Source: Axinella damicornis (taxonomy: Eukaryota; Porifera; Demospongiae; Axinellida; Axinellidae). Taken from it: a stretch of DNA of 64,000 bases. Of the stretch, positions 20,700-34,601 are shown one piece after another. Within the stretch, counting starts at the first letter, position 1. Each line of letters begins with the position of its first letter. The translations under genes and the position numbers were made by a program. The notes below the pieces were generated by a model, which had not been told where the DNA came from, ran no database searches, and was given only the letters and a program-made list of their open reading frames with translations. The stretch lies in the NCBI GenBank assembly GCA_963931865.1, contig OZ007517.1:9682038-9746037 (forward strand), in the 5' to 3' direction.

Positions 20700-21700
20700 G
20701 CCCTACGATGATGATGATCTTGTAGCGTTCGTACCTCCACTGGGCATGTGAGGTGCTATCCAGGTATCCGCTACCAAAGCGCTACACATACACGTGAGTT
20801 CATCTTCAGCATAGCAGATTTTTTCGCTGACCTTGCAAAATTTTGCCAAGCCATTTCCGCTTTCTTGACCGCATACGTGACCTTTGAACCGTGCAAAGTC
20901 GTAGCTAGATGGATAATCACGTCATCAAACAAACCTTACCAACACAAAAATTTAATTATCACAAATTCCTCTGAGAATATACAGCAGATGGATAATCACA
21001 GAGAATGCTAAAGATTCAGTGACTTTGCTAACTCTGCTCCGAGCCTTGCACCCTGGGAAGCTATTGTGAGAGGGTCATCCGCAGGGCTGCGGTGTGTGTG
21101 GTGTGGTGTGTGTATGTGTGTGGTGTGTGCGCGTGTGTGCGCATGTGTGCATGCGTGTGCATGTGTGTGTGAGAGCAAGCATGATCAATTGTTGAGATTG
21201 GAGATTGAGAAAAGAGCCTGCTCAGGCTATGGAGGTGGCTGTCCTTGCTGCAACTCAAACTAACACACTTATCCATAGTACAATCAAAGGGTACACCGCC
21301 ATTATATCTGTCTTGCTTAATTGCCATGTCTTGTTTCTACTAATGCTGATTGTTGGTTGTGATAATTCCTACCTTGTCTTCCTTGCTTTCCATGGAGCTG
21401 GTTCCTCTACGGTGCCGGTGGAGAGTGTCTCAGCCCCGCCCCCACTCAAATGCTCCCTGTAAAGCAACATGATCAGGGGATTCAATTTGGTTACCACTAA
21501 TTCAGCAATAAGTCATGCTCCTGCCATTGCTTACTGAAGAGGAATGAATTCGTCTGCTGGGGGTGTGGCAGGATGTGATGTCACCTGTATTAAAGCACAA
21601 ATGAAGTGAGAGATTTCAGGGAAGAACTATATTATACTAGTATTTCTTTTACAGCATAGGTGAACAGAGTTGGATGAGTGGATCCTCAGCGGAAAATAGC
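20700..21700. other. Intergenic stretch between EXTL3 start and CCDC171 end
   Basis: It holds the likely EXTL3 promoter (right of 20688) and the CCDC171 3' end (left of 21714). An imperfect GT repeat lies at 21091-21170. No TATA box or further gene was recognised. Confidence 0.5.
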
Positions 21701-21713
21701 TAGTAATCTGTAG

Positions 21714-22513
21714 TTATGGTAATCCATCAGTTTGCTCTTGTAATACCTGCTCTTGGAAGGCCAGGGAGAAGCTGGCGGAGGCCTCTGCTATCTGTCTCCG
21801 GCAGGCCGCACTGAGCTCCCCCTTGAGGGTGGCAATGTGGCTCTCACACGAGGCCACCTGGTCGTGCAGGGTAGCAAGGCAGGACAGGGCACACTGGTGC
21901 GCATCCACAAACGACTTCAGCATCAACTGCCACAGGAATCAAAGTACAAGAAAAATAAGCAGTTCCCAGGTGGTACGTAAGTCTGGCAATGAGGCTGGCA
22001 GTTGGACTGGCAATGAGGCTGGCAGTTGGAATGGGAATGAGGCTGGCAGTTGGAGTTGTGGATCTGGATAACGGCAAAGTTTCCTATGGAATACGTACCT
22101 GGCAGGAGTTCAGTTCAGTCCCAAAGGCTGGCCGCTGAAGAGCAAATTCCTCTGTAGCCTTCAGGATCTGCGAATGAACAAAAGCATACTCTAAAATTCG
22201 TCAGTAGGACAGGAACAAGACATGCTAATGTAAGAGCAACCACACCACTATGAATGAGGCAAAAATAAACCACACTATTCCACCATAACTCATGAGTACT
22301 GTGTTACCAGCTGTTCAATCAGCAGGGATTGTGAATTGGCTCCCACCATAACAAAGAGAAAGTAGGATCTCCTTCATCATCTTGGAACAATCAACAATGT
22401 ACCTGTAATTCATCACTGTGTGGCTTACCAGGTGAGATATGTCTGCTGATCTCCCGCTCTTCTCCACCTCACTCAACTTCTGCTTAGACTGTGTGTGTGC
22501 GTGTGTGTGTGTG

Positions 22514-22581
<68 letters not shown>

Positions 22582-24115
22582 TTGAACTTGGGACCGACGA
22601 GTGGTACATGCACCAACTCAGGCGTGTACGTACCTGTGAGAAGGCGGCCTCTGCACACTGGACTAGTTCCACGATGGCCTCCTTCTCACTGGCAGAAATA
22701 AAGAAAAGGTGTTGTCTCTCATTTTATGAACGCATGACGACATAAAAGCTTTCATAGCAGTGTAGAAATCACTCCAAGGAGGGACGAAACTGTCATGCAC
22801 AATAGAGAAAAAGAAAAGGGAATTGGCTGGTTCGAGCCAGTGTATTTGTGCATGTCGTCGGACCATAAGCCCAAATTATTCCACTGTGGTGTTCTTGACC
22901 CACCTGATGGCTTGCTGAAGAGCATTCCGTGTTCCCTGGAGCTGCTGTGCTTGCAGCTGCCTCTCCTCCTCCACCTGCTGCAGCCGGCCCCCCACACGCC
23001 GCAGCTCCTGGTCGTGCTGGTGGAGCGCAAGACGAGAGTCGCTCAACTCCTGGATCATGAAGAGAAGGGCATGTTGAGAGGGTTGGCCCTCCCAGGCCTT
23101 CCTTTCCAAAGCTACAAGACAATATCTAGTACAGAAGGGCAGGGTGCTACCCTAATACACATACATTCACAAACCTTGATAGTTTCAGTGAGGGCGTTGT
23201 CCTTTCTTTGCACCTCCTGAGCCAACAACTGGAGCCTGTGTTGGGGCAAGCATGACAGACGTGATACCAACACTACCCCGAGTGGTGGGGTCCATAGCTC
23301 CATTCAGAGCCAGTCTTCAGATGTGATACCAACACTACCCCGAGTGGTGGGGTCTATGGCTCCATTCAGAGCCAGTCTTCAGATGTGATACCAACACTAC
23401 CCCGAGTGGTGGGGTCCATGGCTCCATTCAGAGCCAGTCTTCAGACGTGATACCAACACTACCGGGGTCCATGGCTCCATTCAGAGCTAGTCTTCAGACG
23501 TGATACCAACACTACCCCGAGTGGTGGGGTCCATGGCTCCATTCAGACGTGATACCAACACTACCCCGAGCGGTGGGGTCCATGACTCCATTCAGAGCCA
23601 GTCTGTAACACCATCCATGGACCTTGTCGCCACTAGCTCGGGTGACTCTATAGCCAAAGTGGCAGTATAGTTATTGACCTCCTACGAACCTTGCGTGGAG
23701 TTGCTGCAGGGCGGCTGTCTGTTGGCCAAGTGTGGTCTGTGCCTCCTGCTCTCTCTGGAGCACTCTCTGCAGGTCAGCACACACTGCCTCGAAACGCTCA
23801 CCAGGAACGGTGGATGCAAGCTGAGGGAACGTGGACAGAGGGAGGGGGAGGAACCAGATATGGTGGAATGTCCCTAATCCCTTCCTTGCACCTCACCTCT
23901 TCCACCTACCTTGCTTCCTCGCTCCCTTCCTACTCCCTCCCTACTCCCCCTCACTACTCCCCCTCCCTCCCTCCCCCTCCTCCCTCCCCCCTCCCTCCCT
24001 CCCCCCTCCCTCCCTCCCCCCTCCCTCCCTCCCCCTCCCTCCCTCCCTCCCTCCCTCCCCCTTCCCTCCGTCCCCCCTCCTCCCTCCCTCCCTCCCTCCC
24101 TCCCTCCCTCCCTCC

Positions 24116-24146
<31 letters not shown>

Positions 24147-24704
24147 CCTCCCTCCCTCCCTCCCTCCCTCCCCTCCCTCCCTCCCCCTCCCTCTCCCTCC
24201 CTCCCTCCCTCCCTCCCCCTCATCTCACCTCTCTTTGAAGAGCCTCCACCTGCTCTCTCAACCCACACAACTCACGCTGGCAGGTGCTCGACAGCTGCTC
24301 ACACTCTGCCCTGCTCTCTGAGAGCTGGGAGCGTAGAGACTGCCGGTCAAGCTCACCATCATGTAACCGGCCCACTAGACTCATCAACTGTGTGTGTAGC
24401 ACCTCCCCAGCTGTGTGGGTGAGGAAATATGGCAGCTGATAGTGTGACTATAGTACATGATGGCTGCAACAATACAGTGCAATTCAGTCGTGTGTGTGTG
24501 TGCATGTTTGTAACAGGGTTTCAGTCTTCAGATAGCCTCATTCCAGGCCTTGGTACTGCAAGCGACAAACACTGGGGCGAAAAGGCCTGGGAACGAGACT
24601 GGCCTGGGAATGAGGCTGGCCTGGGAATGAGGCTAGGTTTCAGATTGGTCGATGCAAATGATGGACGCATCATGTGCGGAAATGGGATTCAGGACTCCGC
24701 TGTT

Positions 24705-24746
<42 letters not shown>

Positions 24747-26348
24747 ACACAGACACACACCTCACAACAGGTGGTGTATCCAGCCAACGGTGGCAGATTG
24801 CCCCTCAAGATGCTTGCCAGTCCCTCACCAAGACGGCACCAGAGGGAGTCGGAGGTTGCAAAGAGGGCAGCACGGGAGGGTGGAGAAAGTGCGGGGTGGG
24901 GAGTGGGGGGGAAATGTGAAGCAACCTTCTCTAAGAAGGAAGCCAAAGAAGCCTCGGTTGGTGCAACTGTAGACGTCTCAAACTCGGGTCTCCTCTTTGC
25001 GTGGAGGGAGGTCGCTCTCGCCTTCCTACCACCCCGCAGCGGCTGGTTCTGGGGAGTGGTACAGCCATCCAGAGCAGACTGCAGGTCGGAGAAGCTCTCT
25101 CGGACTTCCAGGAGCAGCGTCTCACTCCGCAACCACCCCACTAGGTCCCTATCGGAACACTTCGGAGGCGGCTTCACAGTTCCGTGCCTCCTTTCATGTA
25201 ATACTTTTGCTCCAATGTGCACCTGTAGATGACTTAAACTTTTGCGCCACTGCTGATGGGCAAACTTGACGTGCTTTCAGCACAAAGCTTTAGAAGACGT
25301 TTCACAGCTAGGACAACAATCACCAGCTTTCTGAACGAAGCAGAGGATGGTGTTCTGACCGGGAGCAATCCATCACTGGAGCAGGAGCTAGGGAGGGAGT
25401 TTCACTGCTCCCGTTCTCAGCGGGAGGAGGGGCTCCGATATCATCTTGAATCAAAGCAACCAGTTCACACACTTGCGTCCGGAGTCTCTCGTGGCCAGCA
25501 AGCTGCTTCTGAAGGAAGAGTTTTTGCAGGAGAAGCTCCTGAATTCTTGCCAGAGCAGGAAAGAGCGATCCTGCCAGGAGGCCAGCACAGGTGAGAAGAC
25601 AAGCCCGATCATTCTTGTACGTCTGGAGGATGTCCTGCAGCGTGCTCAGCTCAGTTTCCGCATGTTTGTTGGACGCTGCCAGCCGCTCTGCCTTCTGGAG
25701 TGCTTCACCAGCACACTGCTGGAATTTCTAGATTGGGGAGAGAGTAGTTTACACTGGGTTAATATAGGATATGACCAATAGTGGAGAGATAGCACCTGAC
25801 AAATTCAGTGCAGTTACTCATGCAACAAGATAGTCTTCAAAAGATGTGATGTGTCTCGGCACTACCTGGTACCAGCTCAGAATCATGCAGAGGACATGGC
25901 AGCTGGTTAACCCTGCAAACCTATCATGATAATCTCAGCTTCATGATCCTTGTGAGATAGGTTCTGTGTGAGCACACAGGTGGGAGTCAGACCATAGTCA
26001 GCGGAGACACAGGTTCCAATGTTTGGATGTGTGTACGTACGTATATAACATGAGCTGGAGGTATACCAGTAGCTTAGTTATACTGCCTCACATTGTGGCA
26101 GCCTCCCCTGCCAACAGTACAATCGGAGCTCTCTTTTCCACAAACCGTGGCAGCATCCTCTGCCAATGGTATGATTGGATCATACCAGAGCTCTCTCTCC
26201 CACATCATGGCTAGCTCTGCCAATGGTACGATCGGATCATACCTGAGCTCTCTCTTCCACTTCCGAGAGCAGAGACTCGTAGTGAGTGTGTAGGTCCAAG
26301 TGTTTCTGGGCCCACTCCTGCTCATGCCTCTCCAGAGTGTCTGTCAGC

Positions 26349-26382
<34 letters not shown>

Positions 26383-26405
26383 CATGTGTGTGTAGTGAGT
26401 GTGTG

Positions 26406-26496
<91 letters not shown>

Positions 26497-29400
26497 CATG
26501 TAGTTGCATGTGTACCTTTGCAACTGCCTCCCTGTGCATGGTCTGAGTGGACTCCAGTGTGGACTGCTGGCTCTGCACGGCTGACCTGAGCTGTACGACC
26601 TGGGGGGGTGGCGAGAATAAGAAGAAGAGGAGGAGAGGGGGGGGGGGAGAAGGAGGAGGAGGAGGAGGGGGAGGGGGGGGGGGGGAGGAGGAGAAGGGGG
26701 AGGGGGGAGGAAAAGGGGGAGGGGGGAGGAGGAGGAGGGGGAGGAGGGGGAGGAGGAGGAGGAAAGGAGAGGGAGGAGGAGAAGGGGGAGGAGGAAGAGG
26801 AGAAATTTGAGGAAAGAGGTTTTGAGCCAATATTTCAACTTCAGTCTGATAGCAATTTTGAGTGCATTTTGAGCACTTAATTAAGACGAGTGAAACTTCA
26901 CTTGTGCTTTGACCCCTGACCCCTGACCTCTGACCTCATTGTTGGTCCTCCTCATCGCTTCAGTCAGGCTTGCAGCTGTCGTACTGACGGCAGTAGAAAG
27001 CTTCCTCCAGCTGGTTGTGTGTGTGAGGTGTGCAGGGGTGGATGTGTGCAGGGGGTGAAGATTGTCCGGGGTAGTGACTGTCTGGAGGTGCTCCTGTAAG
27101 GTCTGAAGGAATTGGCAGTGGGCCTGAAGAGGAAGGGGGGGAGGAGGGAGGGGGGAGGGGGGAGGGGGGAGGGGGGAGGGGGAAGGGGAGAGGGGAGAGG
27201 GAGGGGAGCGGGGGAGGGGGATGAGAAGGAGGGGGAGCGGGGAGGGGGATGAGTAGGATGGAGAGAATAGGAGGGAGAAGGGAGGAAAGGAAGGGAGGAA
27301 GAGGGGAGGAAGAGGGAGGAGAAAGAAGGGAGGGTATAGTTACGTTATGAGTGCTTTGATCGCATAGGCACATAGGCGCATGCACAAACCTTGCTATCAG
27401 AGGAGTGATGTTTCTTCAGAGAAAGGAGCTGGTCAGAGGAATGAAATACCATAAATACTATAGATCCTTTTGTGCAATTAGATAATAATTATAGCAAACC
27501 TATTATTAAGTCTAGCCACTAGTCCCTCTCCAACCTGTCGGGTGGAGAGAGGCTAGCGGCTAGACTTAAGCGACACATCAATGGATAGCTACACAACTCA
27601 GCCCCACCAGATATGCAGACACTACCACAAGGAGCATGCTGCTACTAGGCCTGTACACTGTGTCTGCTATGAGCTCAAAGTGCTAATCACACTGGGGATT
27701 GTGCCACTGTGGTCAGCATAGGGCCGAGATATGAAGCTGGGGATTGTGCCATTGTGGTCAGCATTGGGCCGAGATATGAAGCTGGGGATTGTGCCATTGT
27801 GGTCAGCATAGGGCCGAGATATGAAGCTGGGGATTGTGCCATTGTGGTCAGCATAGGGCCGAGATATGAAGCTGGGGATTGTGCCATTGTGGTCAGCATT
27901 GGGCCGAGATATGAAGCTGGGGATTGTGCCATTGTGGTCAGCATAGGGCCGAGATATGAAGCTGGGGATTGTGCCATTGTGGTCAGCATAGGGCCGAGAT
28001 ATGAAGCTGGGGATTGTGCCATTGTGGTCAGCATAAAAAGAGCTTTCAAATGATGTCCTTAAAATGATTTTTAATCTCAGTCACATTTTTGTCAAAAATC
28101 GCATTCGACCAAAGGCTATAATCCATGGTTTTTCATGATTTTGGGTCAAAATTAAAGCGACAGCAAAACGGGCATCATTAGAATGCTCCATTCATGCTGA
28201 TCACAACGGTGCAAATCCCAGCTTCATATCTCCTTCCTAGCCCAAGATACCTAGCGTAGATCATACATGTAGCTACTCGTACCCATAGTCTAATGTTGTA
28301 TCCATGCATTTGAATGAGAGCCCCACTAGGACCCAGCAGTGCCCCCACCTCCTCTCTCAACTCTCTGAGCTCGTTCTTCTCTGCCTCTGATTTCTTGCGG
28401 ACTCCCTCTAGCTCGCACTTTGCGCTGGAGAGTTGCAACCGGGAACGACTGAGCTCAGAGTTGAGACGCGAGAGCTCTTGTTCACTCTTCCTCAGGCGCT
28501 GTTCCGCCTCCTGTGTGTCATGCATGTTTGTGTGTGTGTGTGGTGTGTGTGCATGTGTGGTGTGTATGTGTGGTGTGTGTGTGTGTGTGGTGTGTGTGTG
28601 TGTGGTGTGTGTGGGTGTGTGTGTGCATGTGTGGTGTGTGTGTGCGTGTGCAGAGGGGTGAATCAAGTCGACAGTCAATTACATCTGATCACAAATTGTG
28701 TACTTTGGAGTGGCAACCACACTGCTCACCTTTCAGAAAGATACCTCTGGACTCTGGTCTCATACTCACCTTGTCAATACTATAGCTAGCTCATCCGTGC
28801 TTACAGCTAGCTCATCCGTGCTTACAGCTAGCTCATCCGTGCTTACAGCTAGCTCATCCGTACTTACAGCTAGCTCATCCGTGCTTACAGCTAGCTCATC
28901 CGTGCTTACAGCTAGCTCATCCGTGCTTACAGCTAGCTCATCCGTGCTTACAGCTAGCTCATCCGTGCTTACAGCTAGCTCATCCGTACTTACAGCTAGC
29001 TCATCCGTACTTACAGCTAGCTCATCCGTGCTTACAGCTAGCTCATCCGTACTTACAGCTAGCTCATCCGTGCTTACAGCTAGCTCATCCGTGCTTACAG
29101 CTAGCTCATCCGTACTTACAGCTAGCTCATCCGTGCTTACAGCTAGCTCATCCGTACTTACAGCTAGCTCATCCGTGCTTACAGCTAGCTCATCCGTGCT
29201 TACAGCTAGCTCATCCGTGCTTACAGCTAGCTCATCCGTACTTACAGCTAGCTCATCCGTACTTACAGCTAGCTCATCCGTGCTTACAGCTAGCTCATCC
29301 GTGCTTACAGCTAGCTCATCCGTACTTACAGCTAGCTCATCCGTACTTACAGCTAGCTCATCCGTACTTACAGCTAGCTCATCCGTGCTTACAGCTAGCC

Positions 29401-32111
29401 TCATTCCTAGGTTATTCATACATGTAGGTGGCCAGGATACCAATTCGTACATTTGAGTCCGTGGATGATGCAACCCAAATTTGAAGTGCCCCTGAGGGTT
29501 TACCATGATGATGGCTATTATATGAACCACAACCGGGGGGGGGGGGGGGGGGGGGATTGTTCCTGTTTTATTACAAGTTACCACTCACAGCCATTGCTGA
29601 TGTCCGGGTGGTGACCACTTCTTTGTACGTGAAACATTCTGCAGAGAGATGATCGACATCCTGCTGAGAGGCTTGCAGCTGAGAGTCCACCGGCATGGAG
29701 GAGGAGGAGGAGGAGGAGGAGGAGGAGGAGGAGGAGGTGGAGGGGGAGGAGGAGGAGGAGGGGGAGGAGGGGGAGGAGGAGGAGGAGGAGGGGGAGGAGG
29801 AGGAGGAGGAGGAGGTGGAGGGGGAGGAGGAGGAGGGGGGATGGGGAGGAGGAGGAGGAGGAGGAGGAGGAGGAGGAGGAGGAGGAGGAGGAGGAGGAGG
29901 AGGAGGAGGAGGAGGAGGAGGAGGAGGGGGAGGAGGAGGAGGAGGAGGGGGATGGGGAGGGGGGAAGAGGAGGAGGAGGAGGAGGAGGGGGATGGGGAGG
30001 AGGGGGAGGAGGAGGAGGAGGAGGAGGAGGAGGAGGAGGAGGAGGAGGAGGTGGAGGGGGAGGAGGAGGAGGGGGGATGGGGAGGAGGAGGAGGAGGAGG
30101 AGGAGGAGGAGGAGGAGGAGGAGGAGGAGGAGGAGGAGGAGGAGGAGGAGGAGGAGGAGGAGGAGGAGGAGGATGGGGGAGTGAGAGGAGTGGGAGGAGG
30201 AGGGGGGAGGGAGAAGAGGAGGGGAGGAGGGGAGGGAGAGGGGAGTGGGAGGGGGGGAGGGGGAGTAGGAGGAGGAAAAGGAAGAAGGATGAGAGAGGGA
30301 GGAGGGATAGGATTTCCCTGGAGACATTCACATAAGCACAAGTAAGCAACATACCTCAGACTTGGTGGCCTCCATTTGTACTTGCAAGTCCGTCAACACC
30401 CCTCTCAGCCTCTGCACCACGTGGGAGGGGTTTGGTGCAGAGCTGGCAGGGCCAAGAGCTGAAGGACGAAGAAGATATGAACACAAGTTGGCACACCTGC
30501 AGACTGTAGAAGATCTACCAATGCTGCACACCAGCTTCCGCTTGTTACCAGAAGAGTGTCTCTAGGGTCAGGCTACCAAGCTGACACTACCCCAACTGGA
30601 TAACGAAGTTGCAAAATGAGGAGGAATTATGTTGTTGCACTCACGGTGGCTGTGGGTCTTCTCTCCAGCAGAGGTGCGGAAGCGTTCCAGGAGAGACCCC
30701 ACTTCCTTGATGCACCCGCCATAGGACTCTTCCACCTGAGACACGTGCTGCTTGGCCTGCAGACATTGGTGGTGAAGAAAGATTATGTGAAGATGGTGTG
30801 GTCACATATGTGTCACATCAATATGGCCAAAGAGATCCAGCATTGGCCCCTTGCCAGTCAGCGGCCACAATTACTCCATTAACACAGGACTATCACATGG
30901 ACATCACATGATCAACACATGGTCATCACATGATCATCACATGATCAACACATGGGTATTAGCATTAATTACTATGATGATGCCTCCCCTACGTACGTAT
31001 ACATACCATCTACACATGACCCACCATCATGAAGACTGCTTCTAAGCTCCTTCTATCGAGGGTTGACCATCATGGCCTAACTACCATGAGTGCATACGTA
31101 GCATCCTTCATGCACTGGGTGTGGTGCACAAATGAGCATTCTGGTCATTGCTGAAGAGAACAGCTCGATGGTGGGTGTTTGCTCGTGCCAAGAGCTAAAA
31201 AGAAGCTATTGTTTGTGAGGAGGAGGCTTGTCCTAGGTGGGGTCTTGCGAGATGGCTGATTATTAACAAGCTCATTAGCTTGTTGAGGCCACAGCAAGGC
31301 CACAACAGACGATATTCGGATGAGACTAATTGGCCCGTCCAGATCGGAAGATTGAGTCCTTGAAGTTCTAGCTAGCTGAAGTGTATTGGCAATTAGACCT
31401 GTGTTGGGTATAAATAATCACTAGAGCATGCTGCTATTGTACGACCTCCTTCACTTCACTAAGGCTGAGATATTGTCGGAGACACTTGACTGGTAAAATG
31501 TCAATACCGGGCCTCTTCGGGAATACTGTCATTACACAGCTGTGTAGTGTATTGGCAGTTCCAACAGAAGCCAACTGCTGCTATTGTATGACCTCCTTCA
31601 CTTCACTGAGGCTGAGATATAGTCTGGGGTCACTTGATTGGCAAAATACCGACTGCTACGACTTCAATGTGTGTCTCATACACTCAGCACTATGAGAGAG
31701 ATACCTCGGCCGGTATCAGTTGTGATTGTAGCATAGCTCTTGACAAACTAACTCTTCAATAATGTGTGTGTCAGACAAGGCCAAGGATTCAGCACTATGA
31801 GAGATATCAGCTGTGATTGCAGCGTTACGCTGCTGTGATTCATGGTGTGTATCATACAAGATTCCCGGCAATAGGAGTAAAGCATCGTTGGGTGGCAGTG
31901 ACCGTAGCGCTGCTTGACTTCCATATGTGTATAAGGCAAGGGACATGCTGAACTCGATCAGCAGAATAATTAAAATTAAGTGACCTGTGTGAGCTCCTGT
32001 TTGAGGGACTCGAAGTTGCCCTTGTGGATGCTCAGCTGCTCTGAGAGGTCGGAGATGACGGACTGCTTGTCTCTCACCTGCTGCTCCAGGGAGTGGGACT
32101 CCAGCTCCATG

Positions 32112-32182
<71 letters not shown>

Positions 32183-32641
32183 GGCATGGAGCGAGGCTAG
32201 CATAGACTAGAGACCTAGCTCAATCAGCATTCTCAAACCTCACACAACGTATCATGTGTGTGTCTGACCAGAGTGGTGCTTTGTTACCTGTGAAGCTTCT
32301 CCTGCAGTCTGACTTGCTGTCTGTTCTCTGTCTCTAGTGAGCTCTGTAGAGTGCTGCCAGGGGAGGGGAGGGGAGAGGAGGGGGAGGGGGGAGGGGGGAG
32401 GGGGGAGGGGGGAGGGGGGAGGGGGGAGGGAGAAGGGGAGAGGGGAAGGGGGAGGGGGGAGGGGGAGAGGGGAGGGGGGAGGGGAGATGGGGATGGGGAG
32501 GGGGAGTGGGGAGTGGGGAGGGGGAGGGGGGAGGGGGGAGGGGAGAGGAGGGGGAGGGGGGAGGGGGAAGAGGGAGGGGTAGGAAATAGTCTGCTGAAGT
32601 GGCATGTAGTTTTCTCCAATCGATATTTAGCTGCATCCCCC

Positions 32642-32681
<40 letters not shown>

Positions 32682-32818
32682 ACCAGCATCACCGCTACAG
32701 ATCTCACTCAAGTCTCTGTCTGGCCTCTGCCAGTGCTGTGCTAGCTTCCTCACGGGCTGCCCTCTCAGATTCGAGACTGCCCTCCAGCTCCTTGACACGG
32801 AGCTATGGTGTCAGGGTA

Positions 32819-32899
<81 letters not shown>

Positions 32900-33399
32900 T
32901 ACGTGTGTGATGCGTGTTTTGTACTACCACAGGGTTGCTATTATACATAGCTCCTATAGGCTGAGATACAGTGCAAACTCACACAGCTGGACAATACTTA
33001 ATACGTAGGATTACCTGAGTGATTTCTGAGCTGAACTTGCTATCCAACTGGGCAGCTTTCTCCACTTCCAGGCTGTCTCCCAGCAGTTTGACCCTGCGTA
33101 GGGCAGCCTGTAGTGGAGGGAGGGAGGGAAGGGGGGGGTCTAATCTCTTCTTATGTACGTACACACAGATGGTGGTGTAGCCTTGTTCCCAGGCCACGCA
33201 CAGTAGGGAAAGTGCTGTGTGGCCTGGGAACGAGGCTAATGGTGGTGCTGACTGACCTCTAACTCATTCTGTAATTTTCTCTCCCTCTCACTGGATGCTT
33301 CTAGGTCTTGTGTCTGTCTGAGGATCACATCTCTCTTCTCATTGAGGACTCCCTCTGTGAACTGCAGCTTGCTCTGCAGTTCAGTCACAGTGCTGTGGG

Positions 33400-33440
<41 letters not shown>

Positions 33441-34416
33441 AGGGATGGAGGGAGGGGGGAGGTGTTGATGGAGAGAGGGGGAGGTAGTGATGGAGGCAGG
33501 GGGAGGTAGGGAGAGATGGAGGGAGGGTGAGGAAGGGAGGGAGGGGGAGGTAGGGAGGGAGGGAGGGAGGGAGGGAGGGAGGGAGGGAGGGAGGGAGGGA
33601 GGGGGTAGGGATGGAGGGAGGGAGGGAGGGAGGGAGGGAGGGAGGGAGGGAGGGAGGGAGGAGGTAGGGGAGGGAAGGAGGGAGGGAGGGAGGGAGGGAG
33701 GGAGGGAGGGAGGGAAGGAGGGAGGGAGGGAGGGAGGGAGGGAGGGAGGGAGGGAGGGAGGGAGGGAGGGAGGGAGGGAGGGAGGGGGAGGGAAGGAGGG
33801 AGGGAGGGAGGGAGGGAGGGAGGGAGGAGGTAGGGGAGGGAAGGAGGGAGGGAGGGAGGGAGGGAGGGAGGGAGGGAGGGAGGGAGGGAGGGAGGGAGGG
33901 AGGGAGGGAGGGAGGGGGAGGGAGGGAGGGAGGGAGGGAGGGAGGGAGGGAGGAGGGAGGGAGGGAGGGAGGGAGGGAGGGAGGAGGGGAGGGGAGGGGA
34001 GGGAAGGAGGGAGGGAGGGAGGGAGGGAGGGAGGGAGGGAGGGAGGGAGGGAGGAAGGGAGGGAGGGAGGGAGGAGGGGAGGGAAGGAGGGAGGGAAGGG
34101 GTGGGGGTGGTAAGTTGCAAAGGTGGGTACTTACCCTTTCTCCTGCACAAGGTCAATCCCCAGTCGTTCTTTGATGCATTCCAGTTCCTCATTCTGCGAG
34201 TGTGAGCGAGACAGCTGATCTTCCTGTGTGTGTGACATATCAAGATAATATTACAACTGCACACCATTATATGGTCAAACAGCTCCTCATCGATTCTTAT
34301 ACCTTCAGAGAGAGAAGGTGTTGGTTTTCTGCTCTCTCCTGTGCCCTGGCTTGTTGGACAGTTTCTAGCGTATTCTTCCAGTCCTGGCACTGTTGAGAGA
34401 GCTTTGATACTCGATC

Positions 34417-34449
<33 letters not shown>

Positions 34450-34522
34450 CGTGTGTGCGTGCGTGTGTGCGTGCGTGTGTGTGTGTGTGCATGAGTGTGT
34501 GTGTGCATGTGTGTGAGCGTGT

Positions 34523-34601
<79 letters not shown>

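Noticed and set aside
27687..28053. Repeat proteins over the 45-bp array
   Set aside because: Same reason; it is a minisatellite inside a CCDC171 intron.
28785..29395. CRISPR-like array
   Set aside because: Units are directly contiguous with no unique spacers, in a eukaryotic intron.
28698..29584. Long repetitive proteins on both strands over the 21-bp array
   Set aside because: The minisatellite unit is a multiple of three without stops. No promoter, start context or family match.
29571..30352. Several open frames of 220-256 codons on both strands (poly-Pro, poly-Ser, poly-Gly, poly-Glu)
   Set aside because: They are [12 protein letters not shown] of the (GGA)n repeat, open only because the unit is three bases. 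Only the CCDC171 exon at 29678-29589 inside them is real.
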